Shown here in pieces: positions 12,388 to 23,840 of a stretch of DNA of 64,000 nucleotides (positions within the stretch are counted from its first letter, which is position 1; every line of letters begins with the position of its first letter). This DNA is from Linepithema humile. Taxonomy: Eukaryota; Arthropoda; Insecta; Hymenoptera; Formicidae. The notes beneath the pieces are model-generated. The model saw only the letters and a program-made list of their open reading frames with translations, was not told the DNA's origin and searched no databases. A program made the translations under genes and the position numbers. Location of the stretch: contig NC_090130.1 in NCBI RefSeq assembly GCF_040581485.1, positions 28,993,418 to 29,057,417 of the forward strand, given 5' to 3'.

Positions 12388-13812
12388 AGCACGATGCACA
12401 CGATGTCGTCAGTTATCGTACATCATAATTTCTGCGGATGTTTGCTCTCCGGTAACAATGTTATGCATCTCTGCAAGCTGGGCGTGAATTCAATGAGATT
12501 CATGTCTAGCAATACACCAAGCCAGACACGGTCTCGAGTTTCGAATGTTCGCAGAAACGATCTCCACGATAAGAGTCCTAGAGGCTTGCCTACGCCTTCT
12601 CGTTAAGAGAAACGGAAGTACAAACTGTTACAGAAGAAATCTGCCGTTTCAATTAACAAAATGTGATGCGCAAAATTGGGAAAAAAAAACAGGGAGAATA
12701 TTTCGAATATTTTTTTTTAATTGATTTCTTTCGATTCACTGCTTATAAAATCTGAAATTGTCAACTTTTTTTCCTCAACTTTTTTGCTATTGAAAATAGC
12801 CTGTGATAAAAGACAAAATACTTGTCTAAATAACATTACGTCATTCCATCACATTCTTAAAATTATGAATAAATTGTTCGAAAAATTTGATACATATTGA
12901 GTTTTGCAAGAAGTGGTTTAAGAAACAGATCTCTAAAAACTTTGTTTTACTAATATTATTATACATTTACAATGTATTTTATCTGTAATACTATATTAAT
13001 ATAATTTATTTTTTATTATAACAACGTAAAAATTTGGGCAAATAAGACCGTTAATGCTTATTGTAATTATTTATTACCTAGTTCTTGTAAACGTTTTGAT
13101 CAACTTCAAGATCTTCATTTTTCATTATTTCTTTTAATACATCTTTTACTTTGCACTTGTAAATAAAAAGCTATATTTCAATTCTGTATACGACGTTATA
13201 TAAAACAGCATGATTCTTAACCTACGATAACATTGAACGTGATCTTCATAAAATTCAGAATCGCAACGCCTACGTTTAGCACCAAATACGCGATGTGAAT
13301 GCAAACCGCAATAATATCTCAATCCATAGAGCAATATATCAATCTTGCAAAGTTTCAAGATGCTGGCCTATGTACAACCATTACGTTTGTTAAATAATTA
13401 TACCGCATCCCACACAGGCTTTCGTAGAACTGCTCATCTGAATCTAATGAGAATCCCGCAATAGAAATTACGCGGTAAAGTCAACAATTTATGACACTGT
13501 TGGGGGTTGATTAGTATTGTATGATAATAGATGTTGGGTTTACATTGTTCACTAATCATCGTACAATCTCTATAAAAACATATGTCAAAAATAGACTTTC
13601 AAATATCATGTAAAATATTTTGCTCTTCTCTTTTATCAGATTAATTTTCATTTATCGTAAAGCTTTTTTTTTATTGTTCAAATAATATATTTCAAATATT
13701 ATTTATTTTATTTCGACTATTTGAAATAATATACGCTATAAACTACATAATATTGATCTGAAAACTGAAAAAGATTAATATCTCTGCACTTTCTGAGGAA
13801 GTATAATATTAA
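12388..13812. other. Intergenic stretch, no supported gene
   Basis: A 70-codon plus-strand frame at 12394-12606 begins with an ATG but shows no domain. From 12650 onward the DNA is AT-rich with homopolymer runs and no sign of coding. Confidence 0.35.
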
Positions 13813-14305
13813 CCGAACGTCGCATACGAAATTATCACATCGTTGTCAAGACTCAACACGTTTAATAATGGGAATTCTGACCGTACGTTTTACCACGACG
13901 TATTGTCACCGATAGTCCGCATAATACACTCAGCCGACGATAATGAATGCGTCGTGGCCGGACTCGTGTCGCGACTAAACGAGATTTCTCTCGTCCGACT
14001 GGATGCTCTGAATCCGTCGTTGGCACGCGATCATTTTCGCGAAGAGGAAGACGCTTCCACGGGGCATTAAGTCCTCAGCAAGCGACCTGAACGAGTGAAG
14101 CGAATCGGTCGTTCCGATGTCCACGTTCTCGCTCGATGTATCGCCCGGAATAGCGTGTCCTTATGTCCTCACTACATTCACAGATCATATTCCTGAGAGC
14201 GTGATATTGGAACTACATATATCGCCAATGGCCCCTATCTTGTACGTGGATTGTCCATTTCTCGATACGTATAAGACGTCGCCAAGTATTGCAATATCGA
14301 AATGA
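13813..14305 (+). other. Adjacent coding-like frames, product not recognised
   Basis: An open frame runs from 13813 to the stop at 14070 without a convincing initiator. A second frame, shifted by one, starts at ATG 14117 and ends at 14305. Both have balanced composition (for example VVAGLVSRLNEISLVRLDAL in the first) and neither has low-complexity character. They may be remnants of one decayed gene. No homologue is recognised. Confidence 0.2.
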
Positions 14306-16544
14306 TATCAAAGTATGCAATGGTGACGTATACAAATATGTGTGTAGAAATTTCTTACATATCTCGTAAACATAGTGCAAATATTTTTATTAGAAGATTT
14401 TTCTACGAGGGACGCGGATACATTCACAAACGTGACAATCAAAGAAAGAAAAAAACAAGAAAGGGATGTTGCACTACTTTATGTAGCATTGGTATATAAT
14501 TTCATTGCTATCATTAATCATAATTAATTATCAAATAAATATTCTCATGTTAAAAGGACTTGGTTAGATGGCGTGTTAGAGTGTGCATTATAGGAGAGAG
14601 TGTGTGAAAATAAATTAGCTTAGAGAGATACGTGTACGTCTACTAGAGGTACGTGTTAAGAATAGCTAAAAGTTAAAGAGTAGAAAGAGGAAAAGAAGGG
14701 CAATTGAAGGTGAGACTAGAGAAAGAGAGATTGGAAAGATATAGGAAAAAGAAGTAAGAGTGACAGAAGTAGGGTTATGGCGACACGAGGATCGGGCGGG
14801 ACGAGCAGAGATAGTAGGACAATGAGGAGTAAAAATGAAATAGACGAAAAGCAAAAAAACTAGATTGGAAAGAGGAAGAGAATAATAATAGGATAAGTGA
14901 AAAGGAAAAGAAAAGGGTGACATTTGAAGAGTGCGTATGCGAAATGGAGGTTAAGCGGGATAAAGCCAAGATATTCTGATATTAAAAATTCATAAAATCA
15001 TAATAATATTATATCACAATGTATGATAATTTACTATAATACTTTGCTGATTACATTTCGTATGCAAAGCAACCAATTATTTTTCCTGCCAAAAGAATTC
15101 TATTTAAATATTTTCATCGTATAAGCACTTTGGTATAACGTATAGCGACATTTTCCACGTTCAAAACTGATTGATGTTGTCCGAATGGCGCAATTACCAA
15201 GAAGATTGCGCATTCATTCACGATGATATGGCACCAATGACTGGAGCGTCATTAAACAAATCGCCTTCGTCCAGTGTTTGCATACGCAACTAGACAAATC
15301 GCCGGTCGAAGGCAGTGAAACATGGCGATGGAAAGACGAGATGAGAGAGCTACCGCGTCACGTAACCCTTGCCGCCCTCTGCCTCCTGTTCCAATAACGA
15401 ATAAACCGATTTGCTCGTTAACAATACATGCACGATCACTTTGCATACCATTTTGTTTCAGATGACCTCGTCACGGTGAACTCGTACTCGAATAAAAAGA
15501 GAAACAGGTTTTGTGTCGTTGAGCTCCGCGATCTCTCGTACAAGAGAATCCTCCCCCTCGCGTCTCTCTATCTTCATCGAGCATAAAGACGATCGTCCTG
15601 ACTGACGCTCGCAAAATTGGTAACTTAATGATTTGGCTTCTTCTATAGTAGTATCTTGTTTCAATGATATCATTTTTATAACGCGTGCCAAAATATTATT
15701 GCGATCGACACACACATTCCACACTTCTAAAATATAAACTCTTTACAAGAATTATATATCTATTAATAATTAGTAAACAAAAATAGATAAAAACTTTTTG
15801 AGCAAAAATTCAAAAATATTACAAAATTTGGCAAAAAAATTAAATCACGCCTACGATTTCTTAATTCACGATCACTTGATAATTTACAAATATAGAGTCG
15901 CCGAAAATCTTACAGAATATGCAGAGTTTACACGGGAAACGGACTTGTTGACGGCTCGATGAAGTTGAGTTATAGCGACTGTCGCCTCCGGGTCTCGCGG
16001 AATTCCGCGCACCTTCCTTCGCCGTTGTTTCATGAGATGTTACAAATGCTCGCGTGCACGTACACCATAATGTCAGCGTCGTTAACTCTTTATATGTTTG
16101 TCAAGAGCATTTGAGTAATGTCATTGTCGACCGATAGCAGACCGCCGCCGCCATTCTCTCGAGGTGCACCACATTGGTCGAATTAGTCGCATTCTCAGAG
16201 AAATAAAAAGAATACGATTTGTGTAAAACATTAGATATATACAAAAAAGCAGTTACATACAATTTTTATTTTAAAAAAACATTGAAGCAAAACAACAAAA
16301 GAGTAAAATTATTTTTTATGAAAAAAAACTGCTATATGTATATACAAATCTTTTTCCTATAAAAAATATGATATCAGAAAATGCCGCCAAGTGGAAATAA
16401 AATTTAACATCAAAAGTATGCATTCGATAAGGCACAATATGGTTGTTGATTTTATTATTTATTTATTGATCACGCGTGTTTTGCAATCACAATTCTTCTG
16501 TATCCTCGTACAGATATGAACATCTCTGCAATTATTTTCCAGAT
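14306..16544. other. Intergenic stretch with a purine-rich tract
   Basis: The plus strand is strongly A+G rich from about 14660 to 14960 and contains interrupted reading frames (see findings). The remainder, including frames at 15252-15724 on the minus strand, shows no domain or splice support. Long A and T runs occur at 15780-15850 and 16200-16340. Confidence 0.35.
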
Positions 16545-17107
16545 GCATAGTTTCCCGGCAGACCAACGATGCTTATGACAAAAATAATCCTGGCTACGCT
16601 CTCTGTGGCACCGTGTTTCACCTGGAAAGTATAGATTGATACTAAAGTCGAGCATTTCCAGACGTGGTGCGTAGTGAACTGACAAATTTTTTTCATCGAC
16701 AGAATATAATACAGACTTGTTAAAGTTTATCGACTGAGGAGCCTGATATCCCGGCTTCATTTCCAGTTCAAACGTGATACGCCTGAATATGGTACACTGC
16801 ATGGTAGTAAACTCGGCGATCATGCGTTTTTCAGAACAGAGTGAAGAATCATCGCACAAAACCACGTCGTAATATAGTCGTAATATGCAATTCACCGTTT
16901 TGTAAATCCGATGTCTGCAAAAACGTCGTTTGACTACTACGCCTTTGGATTTCTTTAAGCAACTGTTTTTACAGGAATCTTCTATCTATTCATTCCAGTT
17001 ATCCTTTTCACAACACTTAAAATTGTGTGGCTTAAAATTGTAATACGATGACGGGCACGCATTTTCCACCGCGACGTTCTTTCCCAAGTACACAATAAGC
17101 TTTCGAA
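16545..17107 (-). pseudogene. Inverted, broken copy of the ADAMTS-like gene's last exon
   Basis: Read on the minus strand, this matches the last exon of the gene at 17593-20092 at both DNA and protein level, for example the shared blocks YYDVVLCDDSSLC and YAPRLEMLDF. It begins with a poly-T tract and an AG that correspond to the intron end before the functional exon, so it arose by DNA duplication rather than from an mRNA. It is disabled: the part before the thrombospondin-like segment has lost sequence and gained stops near 17025-17045; the segment that should read NWSKWKKDSC has NWNE followed by a stop; two cysteines of the C-terminal part are gone; and an extra base near 16563 shifts the frame so the original end is lost. 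The open piece (16470-16895) is a remnant, not a gene. No other exon of this copy is visible. Confidence 0.85.
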
Positions 17108-17592
17108 AAAAAATTGGTACAAAAAAGACGCGAAAGTACACGCAATTGTTGTATACATGTACATAAAAATCTATGGAAAAAGCTGTCGTATATTAACTGC
17201 ACAGTTAAATTGAAAGAAAAAACGTAATCAAAAGAAATCAATCTTAATTATCAACTTTTAGAAATCTAATTGTTGTCAATTAAACTCACGCGTTTCCGAA
17301 TAATGTTGCATATTATACATATTAGCCACAAATTTCATTTTCTAAACCCACACCGTTATCATACGTACCATTCTCTCCTCTCTTCTCAAATTTAAGTTTT
17401 AGAAATAAAAATATTTATATACATGTAGCAAAGAGAGAAAATATTGACATTAGATATTACACGACACAACGAATATTCGTTAACATAGATGTGATTTATA
17501 CGCAGTCTTATAACGAACATGAGAGTATTCGAACGTGTGTATATAAATTATTTAATAGATAATTTAAAATATTAAATAACGCGAAAAGCAAC
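17108..17592 (+). promoter_or_regulatory. Upstream region of the ADAMTS-like gene, with TATA box
   Basis: A TATATAAA box at 17540-17547 lies about 46-53 bases before the ATG. The 200 bases before the ATG share ordered blocks with the region upstream of the paralogue at 63284: ACAT(G/A)TAGCA, AGAGAAAATAT, ACGAATATTCGTTAACATAGA versus ATGATATTCATAACATAGA, and ACGTGTGTATA. Conservation in non-coding DNA suggests a retained promoter, though shared descent alone could explain it. Confidence 0.55.
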
Positions 17593-20092
17593 ATGATTTT
17601 TATATTAAACTTTGTGTTAATAATCTTACTAAATGAAACGTATGCATATGTCACGCAAGATATCGAAATAATATTGCTACCGTCATGGAACTCGACAGGC
17701 GTAAAGGAGGTACGTGCGTTCTATTGTACTACTTTATTCATTGCTCAATGTCCAGAATATTATGCGAGACTTATCACATCTTTTCTTAATTGTCATCCAA
17801 TTTACAGATACCATTAACTCTGAAAGTTTTCGGACAATTGATTCAACTAAACCTGCGTAGAAATGATCGGATTGTGTCGCCAGTGTTTCAAGTATGGAAA
17901 TATAATTCGAAAAACGTCACAGAAATGTTGTCGCAAATAAATGCATTGGATACTTGCTTTTATTTTCACGAGGATCATGTCAACTCTGCAGCAATCAACT
18001 TTTGTCAAGAATATGGATTGGTCAGTAATATCATATAAAAAAATTCATTGCTTTAAAAATTTTTAGCTTTTACTTGTAATCTTTATTTGTCTTTGTTTTA
18101 TACGTATACAAAGCATGAGACGCAAAAAAATGTACATTTTTTATAAGTAGGAAGGACTTGTTTTTCTGGAAAACGACACATTGGAGATTAGACCTTTGCG
18201 GAACGACTTTCCGCCTTTAATCGACGGTTTTTGCGATAAAGAACAAATTAATTTTTCATTCGGCTTACTTCACCGTATTAAAAGATCACAGCAATATTTT
18301 GCTGATTCAGATCTTAATCATTTGCACAATATCAAACCGAAACGACGTAATGTACAAAATATGCAACAAAAATTAACCATAGAACTGGCAATTTTCTTCG
18401 ACGAAGCTGCATATCGCATCTATATGCCTTTACTGGATAATGATGAAAAAAGATTGCACGATATGATATTAGCATACGTGAATCAAATCCAAGCTGTGTT
18501 ACATCATCCAAGTTTTGGTACTCCTATTGATATTTCATTGATACGATTGGACATGATGAAAAAACAACCGCCAAATTTGCCAGTTTTTAATGGCGAGGCA
18601 GGCAAACTGTACGATTCATTCTGCAAATATGCGAGAGCTCTCAATCCTCCAGATGATAATGATCCACATCACTGGGACATTGGCATTTATCTAACCGGAA
18701 TTAATATTTTTACATCAAACGACCAAGAAAAGTACTATCACATATTGGGAAGGTCTTTTGTCGATGGCGCATGCAATTCGTCTTTCTCGTACGCTATAAT
18801 AGAATTCGGTATTCAAAATCAAATGTTTTCCTCGGGGTTTTCATCGTCTCTCATTGCAGCTCATGAGATCGGCCATCTGTAAGTTTACATACGTGTACTA
18901 GTCATATATTGAATGTCAATAATATTTTTGAAGTATTTATTTCATTGTAGAATTTAAAGTCAAAAAATTATTTTTTTGAAGATTAATCCTTTAATTATTT
19001 ACTATAATTAATCCGTTGGTAAATTACAAAAAATATAAAAATATTTTAAATAAACAAGGCAAAGTAAAGTAAAGCATATACAATATTCAAATCAATAATT
19101 TATTCGTTCAAAAGTTTAGGAATGGAACACGAGTCGAAATGTGAAGAATACAAATATGTAATGTCACCAAAACGAAGCTATCGCGGCCAGGTAACGTGGT
19201 CCGAGTGCAATCGTAACATAACGAAGGAACTCTGGGAAACCAAATCGTGCCTACGAGATCGCATGAGACCGAAATATCTCGATGACGTATATGCTTTGGA
19301 TCATTCGCGTTATCATGATCTACCCGGAAGAAAATGGACTGCCAAGGCACAATGCGAATTATTTTTCCATGATAAGGATGCGAGCGTAGTCACGTTGTTT
19401 GATATATGTCAAATTTTACAATGCGATTCCCCTCGCAAGAATACGTATTTCTCAGGACCCGCACTGGATGGTACGTTTTTTATTCTGATTAGATGTTGTA
19501 ACTTCAAATTTATCGATTTTTTTTTTCAGGAACTTATTGCGCAGTCGGCAAGGAGTGTCGCGGCGGAGAATGCGTACCCATCATCGTACCGCCATACAAT
19601 TTTAAGTTTTGTAGAAAGGATAACTGGAGTAAATGGAAGAAAGATTCCTGTAATAGCTATTGCTTGGAGAAATCCAAAGGCGCAGTAGTCAAACGACGTT
19701 TTTGCAAACATCGGACTTATAGAACGGCGAATTGCAAAGGACCATATTATGACGTGGTTTTGTGCGATGATTCTTCACTCTGCACTGAAAAACGCAAGAC
19801 GATCGCAGAGTTTACTACTACGAAATGCACCACATTCAGCAATATTATGCTTGAACTGAAAAAAGAGCCAGGATGGCAGGCTGCTCATGAAGTCGATAAA
19901 CCCTGGATAGCCTGTACTATATATTGTGTACGAAAAAACTTTTCTACTTATTACGCACCACGCCTGGAAATGCTCGACTTTGGTATCAACCCATACTTTC
20001 CAGATGGAACATGGTGCCACAGAGAACATAGCCAGGATTATTTTTGTCGTAAGCATCGTTGTCTGCCGGCAAACCATTCGATCGAGGAATAA
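17593..20092 (+). CDS. ADAMTS-like secreted zinc metalloproteinase, five exons
   Basis: Exons 17593-17709, 17808-18020, 18151-18878, 19115-19470 and 19530-20092 join in frame across GT/AG borders to 658 residues. Residues 1-20 are a signal peptide. A reprolysin-type prodomain (FGQLIQLNLRRND near 50) is followed by a furin-like site RIKR at 152-155. The catalytic domain carries the zinc motif HEIGHLLGMEHE: His348, Glu349, His352 and His358, split by intron 3. Its Met-turn is YVMSP (Met369). A Cys-rich segment runs through about 499, then a thrombospondin-1-like segment begins NWSKWKKDSC (503-512) and ends RRFC (527-530), followed by a Cys-containing C-terminal region to 658. All catalytic residues are present, so an active M12B protease is expected. 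It is shorter than typical ADAMTS, with one thrombospondin repeat. Related insect proteins occur in venoms, but secretion into venom is not shown here. No AATAAA follows within 300 bases. Confidence 0.9.
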
Positions 20093-20770
20093 TTGTCGAG
20101 AAATTCTCGACTTTTGTTTAATATCTAACTTAGGGTTGACTCATTGTTGTTACCTTCTATTTTACGCAGTAAATCAATATTTTTGTCAAAATTGTGAGAT
20201 GGCTCGAGGGATATTTGTTAAATAACGAGACTTCTAAATGAAAAAGAGATTGACTCTATTCGTATGGAAATAATCTCATTATTTTCACAACACACTTCTA
20301 AGGCGTAGTCTATATAACAATCTAACAGTATGGCTTGCCGTTAATCGGCATGTATACACGATAAATCGCGTGCGAGTTAAACGAAGTGTGGCGGACACCG
20401 AGCATTTCTAACCGACGCGGCGACATCGGCGACGTGTCGTCGCGGATGCCGCCAGGTACTTACTACCACGTTGCGCTAAGTTCAACGCGGATCCATACAA
20501 AGAACGCGCGCGTGCAAGCAGGTAGAAGCCAGAAGCCGCGAGCCGCGTAGCGCAGCATGACGTTCTCGAAGATGTAGGAAGGAAAACGGAGGGCCGCCGC
20601 CCGGACGGACGCGAACATAAAATGCACACACAACGAGACGTGTGTGTGCGTGTACTTAGCATAAGTCTCGCACCCGAGGCACTCTCTCATCGTATTTCAT
20701 GCCGGCTATACTTATACGCTCGCATCGCTCGCCGCGCATAACCGCTTGCTCCTTCTTCTTTATCTTCCTT

Positions 20771-20852
20771 TCTCTTCGTCATCATCATCATCGTCGCCGT
20801 TGTCGTCGTCATCGTCGTCGTCATCATCATCATCATCATCTTCGTCTACCAC
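20771..20852 (+). repeat. CAT/CGT triplet microsatellite
   Basis: An interrupted run of CAT, CGT and CGC triplets on the plus strand, about 80 bases long, includes six consecutive CAT units near the end. The encoded poly-His and poly-Arg in an overlapping frame is a by-product and not evidence for a gene. Confidence 0.85.
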
Positions 20853-23679
20853 AATCCATGTCTCGGGTGCGAGGAGAGGAAGTGAGGAAATACAATCGGT
20901 GCAATATTAGAATGATAAGAAAGCGCAGTATCGTGATCCATATCGCAGCGGTATTAGAATTCTAATCGAATTTAAATAGAGTTTGAATGGATCATTCTCT
21001 ACTTCTTAGAAATTAAATTGTGTATAATGTGTAAAATTTCTTCAAATTGCAATACTTATATAAAATCCACACTCCTGCATTTTCTTCTCTTGTATTTACT
21101 TCATCATTACCGATAAATGCAGAAACACATTTACAAACGCCGCGAATTATATCCGATTATTTTATATTCTATCAATAGTGTAACGTGATCAGCAGAAACG
21201 ATCGTTACAATTGATCGGTAATTGAGTTGGAAAGGATTTAACAAGCCGGTTACGATTGCCAGGCGTTCGCAAATTAATTAATACGATAGATATTACAGAA
21301 ATAATATTCTCTCGCGATATTACGGCGCTAACAGAGTTTACACAAATGAGCCGCTTAGAAACCAAAGTAACTAACTCTATTTTTTGCAATTTTTTTAATT
21401 TTAGTATCAAAATATTTATTTATTAGTGCTTAACTTCTCATAAATAAAATTAATTACCTTGATAATTCTATTTATCACTTCAAGATGGCTAAATTTTTTA
21501 TCACTAATGAATAATACATAACCTACTATAGAAGCCATTGTGATTAATTCCATTGATAGTAATTTTTTTATTCTTAATTAATTTGATAATTCTTAAAATG
21601 GCAAAGAATAATAATTTTGACATACAAAATGACAAATCAGATAATGATTCTTTAATAATAATTGTCAGAAGTGCCAGTTCAAGGAAACATTTTCGTATTT
21701 CTTCGTCACTTGACTCAAACAATCCCTAGTAAAAATAATGTGTCGAAATTTATTATATCTTAAAATTGTTTTATTTATATCTTACCATTTGTGTCAACTT
21801 TTAATCATTTTTGATATATTTATTTTTAGGAATGAAAATATTATAACAAATAGAAATATTAGTTCTGAAAAATATATAGATCAACCTTTGTTATATTCTA
21901 ATAGTAGAACTGTGACAAAAAAAAGAGAAAAGACATGATGGACTTATTGAAATACATTTTTCCCATTAAACATGATTATTATAAAAATTTAAGAACAAAT
22001 AAAAGTGACGGTACTTTCGATCGGACGGAGAAGAGAAGTTATTTATGTTAATAATGATAATATTAACAACAACAATAATAGAACCTAATGACAATGGTAA
22101 TAAGAATAGAACGACTATATTGATATTTTATTTAAAGTTCTGTAATAAATAACGTTATAATTGGTTTTCTTATAATAAATAATGATTTTTAATGGTTAAA
22201 TTTAATGATATTTATTTTTTCTGTAATTTCCAGATTTTTAGTTTGCCAAGTCGATTAACTTTCCAAATTCATGCAAAATTTATAAATACATGAACAATTA
22301 TTCTCGATATATTTTTATATATTTTCTATGTTATAACATAAAAGTTATAAAAGTTGCATGTTTAATAATACATTCTACAATATTTGTTTGTGTATATATT
22401 TTAAACGAAATTTTATAAAACGATATTTATAAGTTTATCAATTTTCTCTACTTTTTGTTCGATGGAATTAATCAGTTTGGCTTTTGAGCGTGTATGTACA
22501 TAACGCAACTACTTGCGATATTGTGATTACGTGAGCCTCGCGATTACCTCGGAATTCACCTAAACATTCGATAGACTTCAGCCGAAACAATCGTTTTTTT
22601 TTTCACGATATAAACTTAGCGATAACGAAATAGCATGATGCACTGTGTAATCATAGTGTAACCGACACATATGATACTTTGTCGCGAAATATATTCAAAT
22701 ATTTGACTTTTTGAGCGCAACTTAAGAAAATTCAGTATGATTCGGCGTTTTAAATATAAAAAGCAATTGGACGCTCAGTGGATTAAAGCTTCGTGTAAAA
22801 GTCATTATTTACAGCAAGAGGCCGGCATGTTGCGCCGCTTAACGGGCTCTTTCAAAAATTTATGCGTGCCTTAAAACTTTCTTAACCAGGATTAATGCGG
22901 AAGAAAAAAGGAGGACTCGCGTCGCTCGATAGGCCGCAGGTACTTATGCAAGCCTATCGCCGGAAATGACTTATAGCGTAATGCATCGCGTCGATTCAAG
23001 TCCCATACATTGTAATAATCTAAATTAAGTTCGCGAACTCTCTTACAGCGTATCCCGTTCCCGCGGGTCCTTCCTGCACGTTCACCGTTATCGAGGGGAT
23101 AATAATGCTCCTCTGCGGCGCAAAAGACGAGAGAGACATGAAAAGACTTGAAGGGACACACGTGTGCCCTCTCGACGTCTTCCTCGAACAGGCGCTTCGT
23201 GTGTGCGATTCTTGAGACAACCATTTCACAGAAGATGTGACGCAAACGCCGTACAATCTGCAAAGATTTCGGAAAATACATCTTGACTCTGACGCACTCT
23301 TTGCCACGGGTTGGGTCGCAAAAATACGAAGATAAGGCGATTGATAAGTATTATCTTACGTGCGATGTATATTTTGCTTATTACAAAGCGCCGCCGCTCG
23401 ACTCGATTTTAACAAAAAAAATGATGTAGCTTGCATGCAAAACTAAATCTAATGTGCACATATTAAAATATAGAATAGTGCCAAAAGTCGTTGACGTGTG
23501 AATAAATTACAGTAAAAAATAAAATTTATTTATTTCTTTTTTTTTCAAAAATCAAACAACAAGACAAATAAAATATATTATCTATCTTGTCACAAATACA
23601 TGAAAACTGTTTTTTGAAATGACGCTTAATTCGCTCTAATATACATTTGCATATGATTACTACATTATTGGGCATAAAT

Positions 23680-23840
23680 TTATACATTTATGAATTTATA
23701 GAGCCGTCAATCGCTACGTTTAGATCCCTAAATTCATAAACCTATAGATTGATGACTCCATAAATATCTGTAAATATCCAACAGATTGCAAAATCCATCA
23801 GCATATTCATATAAATTCCTAGATCAGTACATTGTTAAAT
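23680..23840. repeat. Field of degenerate short repeats
   Basis: Variants of CATAAATTTATAGA, CATAAACCTATAGATTGATGA and CATAAATATCTGTAAAT recur at irregular spacing. The same vocabulary reappears at 47430-47660. The units are too diverged to define a strict period by eye. Confidence 0.4.

Noticed and set aside
16470..16895. 141-codon minus-strand frame as a gene of its own
   Set aside because: It is the surviving open part of the broken inverted last exon; upstream stops, lost cysteines and a lost end show it is a pseudogene.
19122..19688. 188-codon plus-strand frame as one exon
   Set aside because: A donor at 19471 and acceptor before 19530 split it; after the intron the frame differs from that of the last exon.
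20699..20965. His/Arg-rich 88-codon frame
   Set aside because: Produced by the CAT/CGT triplet repeat.
22892..23281. 129-codon minus-strand frame with an ATG
   Set aside because: No recognisable domain, competing open frames in the same block, and no splice or transcript evidence; left unassigned.
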